Shown here: positions 31,398 through 40,103 of the stretch, one piece after another
Layout: each line of letters begins with the position of its first letter
Numbering within the stretch: position 1 is the stretch's first letter
Source: Gemmatimonadota bacterium
Lineage (GTDB): Bacteria; Latescibacterota; UBA2968; GCA-2709665
Assembly (NCBI GenBank): GCA_028874335.1
Contig: JAPPJY010000096.1
Coordinates: 62,001 to 126,000, forward strand
Length of the DNA: 64,000 nt
Direction of reading: 5' to 3'
Position numbers and translations under genes: made by a program
Notes under the pieces: generated by a model
What the model was told of the DNA's origin: nothing
Database searches by the model: none
The model's input: the letters and a program-made list of their open reading frames with translations, nothing else

Positions 31398-33857
31398 CTA
31401 TTCATACCGCAGTGCATCCACAGGGTTCGCGCGGGCCGCCCGGATCGTCCGGGTACTCACCGTCAGCAGCACGACCGCCAGCGTCAGCAGACCACCCAGC
31501 AGGAACACGCTGGCGGTCAACCCAATGCGATATGCGAAATCTTGCAACCACCAGGTCGATGCCAAGAAGGTCAGGGGCCAGGCGCATAGATTTGCAATCA
31601 GAACCAGTACTACAAAATCGCGCGACAACAGCGAAACGACATTCAAGACGGAGGCACCCATCGCTTTTCGAATGCCTATTTCCTTGGTTCGCTTCGCCAC
31701 GGCCAATGCCGTCAAACCAAATGCACCCAGACATGCGATAAAGACGGCAAGAATCGTCGCATAACCAATAATCTTGCTCCAACTCAAGAAGTCCTGGTAA
31801 TAATTCTCGATATCGTCATCAAGGAACGAAGAGTAGAACGGTTCATTGGCGGGCGCGATCTTCTTCCACTCTGCTTCCATGAATTTCAGAGTCCCGACGG
31901 TATCATCAGGTTTGATTCGAACAAGGAAGTTTTCCGCTTCATCGCCTATGGATGAATTCAGCAATAGCATGGTCGGCTGGACATTCTGTTGTAGCGGCAT
32001 CAGATAAAAATCCTTGACCACGCCGATGACTCGAGCAACACCATCGGACCTTCTCAATGACTGTACGCCCCTACCATCAAACGCGACGGTCTGACCGATC
32101 GGATCGTCCCATCCCATCTGTCTCACAAAGGCTTCATTTACGACGACGCTTCCTTTTACCTGGTCGTTAGCACGGACATCAAAATCACGACCCGACAACA
32201 TCTTCATTTCAAGTGTTTTTACAAAATCATAATCAACATAGTGACGTTTCGCCCAGACTGACTGCCCGTGTTCGCTTTTCCCTTCGTACCAACGCTCTTC
32301 CATTAGTGGGTACTTCACCATAGTGCATCCAACCACTCTGTGATGTTGCAAAAAGCCTGTCTTGAGCAACTGGTAATGCCCGCCCATTTCGGGAAGCGCA
32401 TCGGTATCAACCGAGATTACGAATTCCTTGTTGAAGCCAAGATCCTTTTCTCTAACAAACCGAAGTTGATAAACCATGATTAGTGTGCAGGTAATTAACG
32501 CGCTCGACAGCATAAACTGCCCGAGAACGAGCACGCGACCGAGCAGATTGCGGTGGCTCGGCTTGAACCGCCCACTGAGTATGGCAACCGGATGCATCCC
32601 TGATAGGATGAGCGCAGGATAGCTGCAGATAAGCATTCCGACGACCAATACCAGCACGACCAACAAGACTATAGAGGTCCCACTGAAAACGGGGTTGAAA
32701 GACAGGCTTTGATGCGTGAATCGGTTGAAGTACGGCAGCGCATGTTCGGCGAATACCAGACCAATGCCCACGGACAGCATACTCATCAAGACCGACTCGC
32801 ATGAGTATTGCCAAAACAACTGAAAGCGCAACGCACCCAACACTTTGCGAACACCGACCTCTCTTGTGCGCGTGCCCATGCGACCGACCGCAAGGTTGAC
32901 ATAATTGATCGACGCCATCACCAGCACCAGCACCGAAATGCAGATCAATCCGTATCCGGTCAGTGGATCCCGCGGCGGTTTCACACCATGATTTCTGATT
33001 TCCATCAGATCCATTCGATGGCGCAATGCTGTAAGCGGCTGAAGCGGTAAATGCAGATTTTTCGCTGCGATCTCCGGTCGCAGCATGTTTGCTCTTACGA
33101 TCGAACGCAACGCCGGTTCTATATCTTCGGCTTCCGTATCATCACTCAGTTTAACGTAGGTTCCGCATTTGGAAATCCGCTTCCAATCATCGGGTTGCAC
33201 GTGCAAAAAGAACCAGAGATGCTGGTACGGTAGCAACATTTCAAACTGAATGGATGAGTTGTCGGGAATCGGTTCGGCAACGCCGGTTACCGCAAAATCG
33301 GCGCTCTCATGGCTCCAGATAGATCGCAGGCTCAACCGTTTTCCAACTGGATTCTCCTCTCCGAAGATCCTCATTGCAGTCTCCGCGCTCAACACGACAG
33401 AGTGCGGACTCTTCAAGACAACCTCCGGATCACCTGCACGAAGCGGAAACGAGAACATGCTCAAGAACTCGGGATCCACGATCAGAAACTGCAACTTAAA
33501 AACCTCGTCTCCATATGTAACCTGAATTTCCCGGTCTCCGCGGTCGCTGCCTCGCGTGGCAGTCAGCCGCACGGCCATGTCCAAACCTGAAACTGTCTGG
33601 AGAAGTTCATCGCGCAATGCAGTCGGCACCGTAGGCAGGGAAAAGCCCTTTTGGTCCGATCCGGAGAATTCAATATTCACGCGATAAATCCGGTCGGCAT
33701 GTTCATGAAACGCGTCATAGGTCCACTCGTGATGCACGTACAGATACGTCAACACGCAAAAGGCGATAGCTATTGCGAGGCCAAAAACGTTGATCGCCGA
33801 AAAGGCCTTGTTGCGCACCAGGTTCCGGTATGCTACGATCAGATAGTTCCAGAACAT
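31398..33857 (-). CDS. FtsX-type ABC permease, first gene of a sigma-54-driven operon
   Basis: 819 residues from ATG 33857 (MFWNYLIVAYRNLVRNKAFS), chosen because its paralogues begin at this point; the frame opens at GTG 33878. The coupling motif of the first half is REVGVRKVLGALRFQ, that of the second half KEIGIRKAMGASVLN; the tail is ANPVDALRYE. Base composition is somewhat lower in GC than the permeases at 52604-63898. A sigma-54 promoter (33939-33955) and tandem activator sites (34020-34056) lie directly upstream. It is followed by the DUF4870-like, small membrane, DUF4097-like and TlpA-like genes. Confidence 0.95.
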   Translation of the reverse strand: MFWNYLIVAYRNLVRNKAFSAINVFGLAIAIAFCVLTYLYVHHEWTYDAFHEHADRIYRVNIEFSGSDQKGFSLPTVPTALRDELLQTVSGLDMAVRLTATRGSDRGDREIQVTYGDEVFKLQFLIVDPEFLSMFSFPLRAGDPEVVLKSPHSVVLSAETAMRIFGEENPVGKRLSLRSIWSHESADFAVTGVAEPIPDNSSIQFEMLLPYQHLWFFLHVQPDDWKRISKCGTYVKLSDDTEAEDIEPALRSIVRANMLRPEIAAKNLHLPLQPLTALRHRMDLMEIRNHGVKPPRDPLTGYGLICISVLVLVMASINYVNLAVGRMGTRTREVGVRKVLGALRFQLFWQYSCESVLMSMLSVGIGLVFAEHALPYFNRFTHQSLSFNPVFSGTSIVLLVVLVLVVGMLICSYPALILSGMHPVAILSGRFKPSHRNLLGRVLVLGQFMLSSALITCTLIMVYQLRFVREKDLGFNKEFVISVDTDALPEMGGHYQLLKTGFLQHHRVVGCTMVKYPLMEERWYEGKSEHGQSVWAKRHYVDYDFVKTLEMKMLSGRDFDVRANDQVKGSVVVNEAFVRQMGWDDPIGQTVAFDGRGVQSLRRSDGVARVIGVVKDFYLMPLQQNVQPTMLLLNSSIGDEAENFLVRIKPDDTVGTLKFMEAEWKKIAPANEPFYSSFLDDDIENYYQDFLSWSKIIGYATILAVFIACLGAFGLTALAVAKRTKEIGIRKAMGASVLNVVSLLSRDFVVLVLIANLCAWPLTFLASTWWLQDFAYRIGLTASVFLLGGLLTLAVVLLTVSTRTIRAARANPVDALRYE

Positions 33858-33938
33858 TGCAATACCCAAGTGGGGCACCGATAAACCCGCCGCGGACCGA
33901 ACGATGAGAATTGAGCGGCGTCCAGGTGTTCTATTGTC

Positions 33939-33955
33939 TTGCGATTATCGTGCCA
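33939..33955 (-). promoter_or_regulatory. Sigma-54 (RpoN) promoter of the permease/DUF4097/TlpA operon
   Basis: On the minus strand the sequence is TGGCACGATAATCGCAA: TGGCACG-N4-TCGC with exact GG-N10-GC spacing, one change from TTGC. It shares the TCGC variant with the promoter at 26091-26109. Transcription should start near 33930, about 70 bases before the ATG at 33857. Confidence 0.8.
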
Positions 33956-34019
33956 TGGATTCAACTTATTAAATATCAATTATATATGTGATGCTTGTCC
34001 GATAGAACTGCCCGACAAG

Positions 34020-34056
34020 TGTTCGATAATGATACACTATTGTCCGGAAATGAACA
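34020..34056 (-). promoter_or_regulatory. Tandem enhancer-binding-protein sites, second copy
   Basis: Plus-strand text: TGTTCGATAATGATACA (34020-34036) and TGTCCGGAAATGAACA (34041-34056). Site starts are 21 bp apart and the near edge is 78 bp from the -12 GC, both identical to the arrangement at 26173-26209. Confidence 0.75.
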
Positions 34057-34081
34057 CTAGTCACGCATAACGACATCCGGG

Positions 34082-34425
34082 GATTACGGATGCGCTTTGT
34101 CTTGATCACTTTCACTGGAGGTGAGTCGCCTGCCTGCTGAAGCAGGCGAGGCGGGCAGAAGCCGAGCCGGTCCCCTGAGCTTGTCGAAGGGTCGAAGGGT
34201 TGCCGAGTGCTGTTGCGGTGGGGAGGTCGTGCCATAGCGTTGGCCGGCGTATTGCTTATTGCGAAGCAAGCACCAGAAGAGATCCTCGGCGGCGGTTTGG
34301 ATCTTTCGGACGGATGGGCAACTTCTGGATCTTAAATCACGATCAAAATGGACGAATTCGAAACGGGGAGTTTCGCTCTCCATCGCTCCTGGACTGCACT
34401 GGTGACGACTGCACGTTGCTCGGCA
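34082..34425. other. Spacer with DUF559 remnant and CTTGTCGAAGG-type repeat
   Basis: Bases 34125-34200 hold inverted-repeat-rich sequence (CTGCCTGCTGAAGCAGGCG, then CCTGAGCTTGTCGAAGGG), a repeat found between genes in many bacteria. Bases 34228-34314 hold the DUF559 remnant. The rest (34315-34425), next to the stop of the following gene, shows nothing I can name. Confidence 0.5.
34228..34314 (-). pseudogene. DUF559 (endonuclease-like) N-terminal remnant
   Basis: The minus-strand frame reads VRKIQTAAEDLFWCLLRNKQ followed by YAGQRYG, which matches the opening helix pair of DUF559 proteins (R+xxTxAExLLWxxLRxRQLxGxKF). After this the frame runs into proline-rich sequence and the CTTGTCGAAGG repeat, so the catalytic core is gone. 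A short match, hence modest confidence. Confidence 0.35.
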
Positions 34426-37089
34426 CTACATGATCGATTTTCGACTCCTGGCTTTTGGTTCGATCAGCGTCACGATCCCTCCCGTGCCGTCCACCTCAAC
34501 CTTACAACCATCGACGAACCTCCCCAGGTTCGAAGTGACAACCTTTACTACAGGCACTCGGCACTCCCGTGCGATCTGGCTGATATGGTTCATCCACATC
34601 CCCGGGGCGTCCGGAACGATGAGGCCACGCACCCGCAGCAGCATAGAGAACAGGAGCGGCACGTGCCAGTTGGTCGATTGGACCGGCTTGACGAGGACCA
34701 CCACGTTCCCACTACACGCTACGTCGTCTCCTTCTTCCAGTGTCTCGATTCGGCGCACGATACCCGTGCTGCGGCCCGGACCTGCAGGTGTTGCACTAAT
34801 GACTTTTCCTTCCGCCTTCCCGGCTACGTTTGTGTCAGCAGCAACACGGGGCTTCGTCGTGGGTTCTTCTTCCGGCGCCTTTCCAAGGAAAGCCGGCGCG
34901 TCAAGGCGGTTGGCGTGTTCGTATTCACGCCGCCGTTTCAGCAACAGCCGTCGTCCTGTGGCGATGTCGCCTGTCACGGCGATGACTTTCAAGTCGTCCA
35001 CCGTGAAATACAAGACGTCGTCAATCTCATCGATCAGCCCGGCAGTCAACAGCACGCCCTGCTTGCTGCGAAAGAGGCGCCTTAGCCTTCTGGTCGGCAC
35101 GCCCGAACGCAGAACGCGCTGGTTCAAAGCCGGTCCCCAGAACAGAGCCCAGTCGTAAAGTCGTTCAAGACGCCTCAATTCGGCAGTCTGCGAAGCCAAT
35201 GTCTCCCGAATCTCGGCCAAAGCCGCCTCACGCCGCCAGGTTGTCTCTTCTAAAACCCGGCCCACGGAAGGGGCGCCTTTGATTGCATTTCGAATAAGCC
35301 TCAGGATTTCACATGTCGGGTCGCGAAGGATTTCACAGGGAAACTCAAACTGCCACGGCGGAACCAGGCAGAAGCGACCGCAGAAATCCTCAAGTGCCGC
35401 CGCAAACGCTTCTTGCATGTCTTTTTCAAACATGGCTGCGACAAACTCGTTCATACTCAGGCTCTCGAATCGCTTGCGTTCTGGTTCAAGCAATTTTGCC
35501 ATCTTCTTTGCCTCCCCCATCAATACTTGGGGAAAATAGGGGTTCAACGCGGGGTGATGGCCAAGCGTCAGGTCGTTGACATCGACTTTGGGCGTATGTT
35601 TGTCAACAAAGTCATTTAGCAAGTTCCTGCAGTGATGCGCCAGAAACTGAGACGGTCCCGAAGTATCACCGAGGAGGCGCCATACTTCCTCCCGCACCCA
35701 CAGGATTGCGTCAATTGCTCGTTCCAGCGTTCCTTCCTCGTTCTCCAGGCAGATCGCAGTATTTCCTACATCGTGAATTCTCTCGTTCATGTTGCGCAAG
35801 AATGTGGACCGCAATTGAGGTTCGTTTTCGATCAGATACTGTTCCAGCTTTTCGGGAGGCATATGAGGCCATACGCCTTTTTCCTGAACCAGATAGCGAT
35901 GTCCGTGGAAGTCCAACTCGGCAAAGCACTTTCGGAGGTAAGGCGTCTCGACGGGTCCCACCTCGAGCGAGCGGCTATACCTCTCTGTGATCAGCTTATC
36001 CCGGTAGAACGGCAGCGTTACCGTCGCATCATCCCTTTTGAATGGAAAATGCCATTTTTTGGGAGGGCGCCACGTCCTATCCGCCAGGTGCGCTGGCAGG
36101 TGATGCGGAAAGAAAGCCGGAAGTGCCGTGATCGGCCTCACCTGTACGACGTGGATGCTCTCTTTTACTACGACCCACTCGAGATCAACGCGTGTACCGA
36201 AGACCCTGTCGATCTGCAGACCTAACTGCGCGATTCGGCTCGCAATCTGGTCGCTCAGTGACGGTTCGCACTGCTGATCTGGGGAAATGTCAATGTCTTC
36301 AATGCCGCTGACACGCGGGACCAGGGCGTTTTTCTTCGTTCTGATTTCACGACTGAGGATATCTCCCGTATTCCATTCAAACGAGAAACGATCAACCGGA
36401 ATTTCTCCGGCAGACGCCATAAGGTCGCGTGCAAGACCGAATGACGATTCCGAAACGAACCGCCACGGATTTCCCGTCAGTGGGTCTGCGGTGTAGAGTA
36501 CGCCGGCACTGTCAGCTCGAAGAAGTGGCTGAACGAGGACGGACATGGCATCCGGCTCAGGCTCAATACCCATTTTTCGTGCGTATTCAAGTGCGAGTGG
36601 CGCCCAGGCAGCACACCAGCACCTTTGAATTGCCTTCAGAAGTTCATGGAGTGATCGGATACCAAGGAAACTCTCATATACGCCCGCAAAGCTCGCACAG
36701 GCCGAGTCCTCGTAAATCGTCGATGAACGGACGGCTAATCCGTAGGGAGCATTTGAAGACAGGCACTCGGCAAACGGTGTAATCGCGTCGATTAAGGGTC
36801 GTGGGAATGAAGTTGCCAGTAGTTTTAGACGAAATGCCTGGTAATTTTCAACACGTCCTGAATGTGTCAGGCCCGTGGAACAATGAGTGAGTCTTCGCGC
36901 ATGATTCAAAAGGTCGGATCGTGTAAGAAACAGGTTGAGTGCGTTCCGGGTTATTACAAATCCAGGAGGTACAGGGAATCCGTGTTCGATGGCCCTGCCG
37001 AGATTGGCAGATTTGGCGCCGACTAACGAATAATCGAGCCCGGGTTGAAGTTGGACGACAAGCTCTCCGGATTGAGGATCTCGAGGCAT
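34426..37089 (-). CDS. PEP-synthase-like phosphotransferase (ATP-grasp plus swivelling His domain, no PEP-binding barrel)
   Basis: 887 residues from ATG 37089 (MPRDPQSGELVVQLQPG); an earlier ATG at 37149 adds 20 residues without a ribosome-binding site. The N-terminal pyruvate-phosphate-dikinase ATP domain shows VGAKSANLGRAIEHGFPVPP, AVRSSTIYEDSACASFAGVY, VLVQPLLRADSAGVLYTADP and DLEWVVVKESIHVVQVRPIT. A middle helical domain (about 340-740) follows. The C-terminal mobile domain carries MWMNHISQIARECRVPVV, where H835 corresponds to the phospho-histidine of GGxTSHAAIVAR. The C-terminal PEP/pyruvate barrel of PpsA is absent, as in rifampicin phosphotransferase, so a phosphoryl transfer to another acceptor is likely. 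It stands alone; neighbours do not reveal the acceptor. Confidence 0.88.
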   Translation of the reverse strand: MPRDPQSGELVVQLQPGLDYSLVGAKSANLGRAIEHGFPVPPGFVITRNALNLFLTRSDLLNHARRLTHCSTGLTHSGRVENYQAFRLKLLATSFPRPLIDAITPFAECLSSNAPYGLAVRSSTIYEDSACASFAGVYESFLGIRSLHELLKAIQRCWCAAWAPLALEYARKMGIEPEPDAMSVLVQPLLRADSAGVLYTADPLTGNPWRFVSESSFGLARDLMASAGEIPVDRFSFEWNTGDILSREIRTKKNALVPRVSGIEDIDISPDQQCEPSLSDQIASRIAQLGLQIDRVFGTRVDLEWVVVKESIHVVQVRPITALPAFFPHHLPAHLADRTWRPPKKWHFPFKRDDATVTLPFYRDKLITERYSRSLEVGPVETPYLRKCFAELDFHGHRYLVQEKGVWPHMPPEKLEQYLIENEPQLRSTFLRNMNERIHDVGNTAICLENEEGTLERAIDAILWVREEVWRLLGDTSGPSQFLAHHCRNLLNDFVDKHTPKVDVNDLTLGHHPALNPYFPQVLMGEAKKMAKLLEPERKRFESLSMNEFVAAMFEKDMQEAFAAALEDFCGRFCLVPPWQFEFPCEILRDPTCEILRLIRNAIKGAPSVGRVLEETTWRREAALAEIRETLASQTAELRRLERLYDWALFWGPALNQRVLRSGVPTRRLRRLFRSKQGVLLTAGLIDEIDDVLYFTVDDLKVIAVTGDIATGRRLLLKRRREYEHANRLDAPAFLGKAPEEEPTTKPRVAADTNVAGKAEGKVISATPAGPGRSTGIVRRIETLEEGDDVACSGNVVVLVKPVQSTNWHVPLLFSMLLRVRGLIVPDAPGMWMNHISQIARECRVPVVKVVTSNLGRFVDGCKVEVDGTGGIVTLIEPKARSRKSIM

Positions 37090-37337
37090 GTTTTCGCACC
37101 GTTCCTTTCCGTCGCCCCAACACAAAAAAGGATGCGCACAGGACGACATAATCGTGAGGCAAGTCTATCTCACGCGTTATATCAGCCTGTCCGCACCCTT
37201 GAGTTCGTCAAAAGTGCCATGGACGGCGGGATGTTATGGTCGGTCCAATATAGTGAAAACGCCCGGCCAGGGCAAATGTATTACCTGGCGATATTAATGC
37301 GAACTTCCACAAATCTGCAGACATTGAGGAATTGGAA

Positions 37338-37565
37338 ATGCAGAAAATCTACCTGACAGAAGCTGAATCCTGACTCGCCGAACTGGTTAAAGAAGCGACA
37401 AATGGCGAAGAGATCATCATCGCCCAGACAGACGGTGCTGCCGTAAAGCTCGTTGCACTGTCGCAGGATAATCCAACACCAAAACACGGGAGCGCGAAGG
37501 GTCTCGTCGAGATGTCTGATGATTTCGACAAACACCTCGACTATTTCCAGGGCAATTTTCCGTAA
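37338..37565 (+). pseudogene. Phd/YefM-family antitoxin with in-frame TGA
   Basis: ATG 37338 has GAGGA seven bases upstream. The frame reads MQKIYLTEAES, then TGA (37371-37373), then LAELVKEATNGEEIIIAQTD through to a C-terminal LVEMSDDFDKHLDYFQGNFP and TAA. Apart from the stop, this is a complete 75-codon Phd/YefM antitoxin (beta strand, helix, strand, helix, then toxin-binding tail). TGA in place of CGA would explain it by one base change. No PIN or Doc toxin follows; a pyrimidine tract lies directly downstream. Either a decayed orphan antitoxin or a sequencing error. Confidence 0.75.
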
Positions 37566-37773
37566 AGCATCTCCTTACCTCGATCGTCTCGCGTCTCACA
37601 TCTTGCCTCTTTTCTTCCTTCTTCCTTCCTCCTTTTTCCTTCTCTCGTCTTCCCGCCTTTTGCTGACCGCTAATAGCTGACGGATGATTGTTATTTCCTG
37701 GAACAAATATCCACGGAAAACGATCAAATCCATGAAACCAATGATATTCCTACTTCAAAAGGGGGTGGTGACC

Positions 37774-37848
37774 GTGCCACAGATCAAACGGCGAAGACGC
37801 CGCCCGAGGCTCGTATTCGTCAAGGGTCAAAGGCGGCCAAAGGGATGA
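37774..37848 (+). CDS. Possible 24-residue arginine-rich peptide
   Basis: A GTG at 37774 has AAAAGGGGG eight bases upstream and opens VPQIKRRRRRPRLVFVKGQR followed by RPKG and TGA (37846-37848). The frame also extends back to ATG 37732 (38 codons) without a ribosome-binding site. A convincing rho-independent terminator begins 13 bases after the stop, which argues for a real short transcript. It resembles no family I can name; a very small basic RNA-binding or ribosomal-type peptide is conceivable. Confidence 0.3.
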   Translation: MPQIKRRRRRPRLVFVKGQRRPKG

Positions 37849-37860
37849 ATTTTCGCAAAG

Positions 37861-37895
37861 AACCGCCGGTCTCGGAAAGAGGCCGGTGGTTTTTT
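37861..37895 (+). terminator. Rho-independent terminator, plus strand
   Basis: A 12-bp stem (ACCGCCGGTCTC with GAGGCCGGTGGT, two G-U pairs, GGAAA loop) is followed directly by TTTTTT. The only upstream plus-strand candidates are the short arginine-rich frame and, farther off, the decayed antitoxin. Confidence 0.75.
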
Positions 37896-38251
37896 GCAAT
37901 CAACCCTCCGCAAGCGGGTAGACGTAAGACGTTTGAGGTGAAGACTGCCACTAGAGGTTTCTTCTTGTGCCGGAGGCAAGGAGGGATAAAGCATCGGGCG
38001 GAGATCTCTTCTATCGTGACTAGCCCTCTGCAGGCTCACGCCTCCGCCTTTTCCTCTTGCTTCTTCCTTCTACCTTTTTCCTTCTTCCCTCTTTTTACCC
38101 TCTCCCGTCTACCTGCTCTTCAGCCTCTTCTTCTGCCTTCTTCCTTTTTCCTTCTTCCTTCTTTTCACCCTCTCCCGTCTACCCGCTCTTCAGCCTTTTC
38201 TTCTTCCTTTTTCCTTCATCCTTCTTCCTTTTTTCCTTGCCCTCTCCAATC

Positions 38252-39412
38252 TCACCGCTCTTTCGGTATTTTGAATACCAGCAGAACACCGGCGAACAAC
38301 AGAACCGCGCTGATTTCGAATGCCCGCCGCAGGCCGTAGGCGTCGCCCATCATCCCAAGCAACAGCATTGCCAGCCCTCTGAGCGCGAAACCCCCGCCCA
38401 TGTAGATCCCGTTGGCGAACGCCCGGTTTTCGGGACAGCTTTCCTGCACCATCGCCATGACCACGGGACCCGTCGAGAGCGCGGCAAAGCCCAGAACGAC
38501 CAGGACGGGAAACAGGACCCAGCCCTGGCTGTCGAGAAAGACAAAGAGCAGAATGGGCGTCACGATCATCGAGAAGCCCAGCACCCGCCTGCGCCCCAGC
38601 CTGTCGCTCACCCATCCGCCGATCAGCGCCCCAGCGATGCCCGCGCCTTCCAGGACCGAAAGAGACGCGCCGGCCAGCCACAAACTCGCGCCCTCTTCGC
38701 TCAGGAACGTGGGCAGAAATGCGGTGAGCGAGGCCAACGTAAACGCACGGACGAAAACGATGCCGGACAGCGGGACCATAACGGGCGCCATGCGTTTCAG
38801 GGCGGAACGCCATGGCAGCGCCTTGTAGAAGGAAAATGCCTGCGCCCCGACGCGCCTCATCCGCAACAACAGGACCACCGACGCAAGAAGGCCGACGGGG
38901 ATCAGATAGGCCGTTCCCAAGATCCCCCACAGGCCGATGACGCTTACGATCAGAATCGGACCCAGGGTGCGGCCGAGTTCACCGCACAGCATCCAGATAC
39001 CCATGCCGCGCCCCAGGTTCGGCCCCGACAGCGTTCCGGTCATTGCCGGTCCGACGGCGTGAAAGGCAGCCGAACTGAAGCCGGCGATCAACAGGAGCGC
39101 GACCAGCGTCGAGTACCCGCCGGCCACGCCGAGTAAACTCATCACGATGCCGGTGACCGCGGGTCCGAGGATGACCAGAAAGCGCAGATTCGAGCGGTCC
39201 GCCCGAAGTCCGATAATCGGCTGAAATACCGACGGCGCCTGCCTCACGACCATCAGCATGCCCGCCTCGGTCTTGGTCAGCGACATGGACTGGATGAAGA
39301 CCGGCAGGAGGGGCGCCAGGAATCCGCTGTATGTATCGTGCACGGCGTGCCCGCCAGAAAGCATGAGCACGTCGGTGGTCTGAATTCGATCCCCCTGTCG
39401 TTTCTGCGACAT
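38252..39412 (-). CDS. MFS transporter, fosmidomycin-resistance (Fsr)-like
   Basis: 386 residues; ATG 39412. Twelve hydrophobic helices are apparent. The N-terminal GGHAVHDTYSGFLAPLLPVF matches the HxxxDxYxGFLPPLLP signature of the Fsr-like MFS group. Loop 2-3 has GLRADRSNLRFLV, and the central loop before TM7 (LRMRRVGAQAFSFYKALPWR) is followed by the second-half motif GGWVSDRLGRRRVLG. It is probably a drug or small-organic-anion exporter in the inner membrane. The ribosome-binding site is weak, and a terminator-like hairpin sits 9-39 bases before the start, so leader control is possible. It ends beside a pyrimidine-tract region. Confidence 0.92.
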   Translation of the reverse strand: MSQKRQGDRIQTTDVLMLSGGHAVHDTYSGFLAPLLPVFIQSMSLTKTEAGMLMVVRQAPSVFQPIIGLRADRSNLRFLVILGPAVTGIVMSLLGVAGGYSTLVALLLIAGFSSAAFHAVGPAMTGTLSGPNLGRGMGIWMLCGELGRTLGPILIVSVIGLWGILGTAYLIPVGLLASVVLLLRMRRVGAQAFSFYKALPWRSALKRMAPVMVPLSGIVFVRAFTLASLTAFLPTFLSEEGASLWLAGASLSVLEGAGIAGALIGGWVSDRLGRRRVLGFSMIVTPILLFVFLDSQGWVLFPVLVVLGFAALSTGPVVMAMVQESCPENRAFANGIYMGGGFALRGLAMLLLGMMGDAYGLRRAFEISAVLLFAGVLLVFKIPKER

Positions 39413-39420
39413 TGGCGCAC

Positions 39421-39451
39421 CAAAATAAAAAGCGGTCCTGAATGACCGCTT
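39421..39451 (-). terminator. Terminator-like hairpin in the leader of the MFS gene
   Basis: On the minus strand an 8-bp stem (AAGCGGTC, six-base loop) is followed by TTTATTTTG. It ends 9 bases before the MFS start codon and would also cover the region where a ribosome-binding site is expected. It is either an attenuator or a terminator for transcription arriving from the BNR gene 650 bases upstream. Confidence 0.55.
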
Positions 39452-40103
39452 ACAAATTCCCCATCAGATGGTCGGATTCGGATTGATTCAAGATACGTCG
39501 CGCCGACGGTTCAGGGAATGAGAAATATCACGCACGGAACGACGCCTTTACTCAAACCACAAGGCATCCAGGCGGTTCGTTCAGACTGTCATGCGGAAGA
39601 AACCGGTCCGAGGGTGGGGCGGACATTCCTGTCTGCCCACGTCATGGCGTTCTGTCGGCATGGATACAGATTGATGAAGTCACCAAAATGACGAAGCGTC
39701 CGCGCACAGGTTCGTCTACAAAGGCCATATGCGACACGTCCAATCGAGCAGACGGGAGATTCTTCGACTCCGCTCAGAATGACATGTTTTGCAGAAAACA
39801 TTGTCGAAACGCTGAGCCCACACCTCCGCCTAAACTGTCATCCAGAGGAGGCCTGGGTGCAACGTCCAGGAAACACATCCGTGACACGTAAGACCAGATT
39901 GTCATGCGCAGGAGTCCCCCAGGCCGACGAAGGATCTACTGCAGCATGGGATCAACCCCACGCGACTTGCACGTATCCATTCCTGAGAGGCAGCACGTCC
40001 GCCTCATGGAGGGAACTGCGGTAGCGGAAGATTGTTCGAATTCGCTCAGAATGACATGACTTTCCTTAGACGTCCCCGGGCCGGTCCCTGCTGGCGAATC
40101 GAT
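39452..40103. repeat. Repeat-filled spacer (palindrome, R1 and R2 units)
   Basis: A GGGCGGACATTCCTGTCTGCCC palindrome-like unit at 39612-39640 recurs at 41584-41612 and 44759-44788. An R1 unit (GAAGCGTCCGCGCA ... GAGATTCTTCGACTCCGCTC, then AGAATGACATG) spans 39691-39786. An R2 unit (TTGTCGAAACGCTGAGCCCA ... TCCAGAGGAGGCCTGGGTGC ... GGCCGACGAAGGATCTACTG) spans 39789-40001. A second TTCGCTCAGAATGACATG lies at 40036-40058. No gene is seen. Confidence 0.8.

Larger units (their letters stand above)
37566..38251. repeat. Long pyrimidine-tract region with a small ORF, terminator and repeat copy 3
   Basis: Bases 37600-37650 and 38040-38250 on the plus strand are dominated by CTTCTTCCTTTTTCC-type tracts, the second with about three tandem units of roughly 75 bp containing ACCCTCTCCCGTCTACC. 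A TCAGC-like remnant lies at 37661-37682. Bases 37774-37895 hold a small basic ORF and a terminator. Bases 37915-38010 are copy 3 of the repeat at 8488-8610 and 13732-13860. Confidence 0.65.

Noticed and set aside
37150..37337. A TGGCAC-like stretch upstream of the PEP-synthase-like gene considered as a third sigma-54 promoter
   Set aside because: TCCATGGCACTTTTGACGAA lacks the -12 GC at the required ten-base spacing and has no activator dyads upstream.
37371..37373. Possibility that TGA is read as an amino acid in this organism, raised by TGA codons in the antitoxin and IS630 frames
   Set aside because: Full-length genes here end in TGA at conserved C-termini (for example the permease ending at 19483 and the LRR gene ending at 2943), so TGA works as a stop.
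39691..39786. R1 units considered as tRNA-like or attachment sites
   Set aside because: No cloverleaf, no T-loop sequence and no integrase gene; they recur too often and always between genes.
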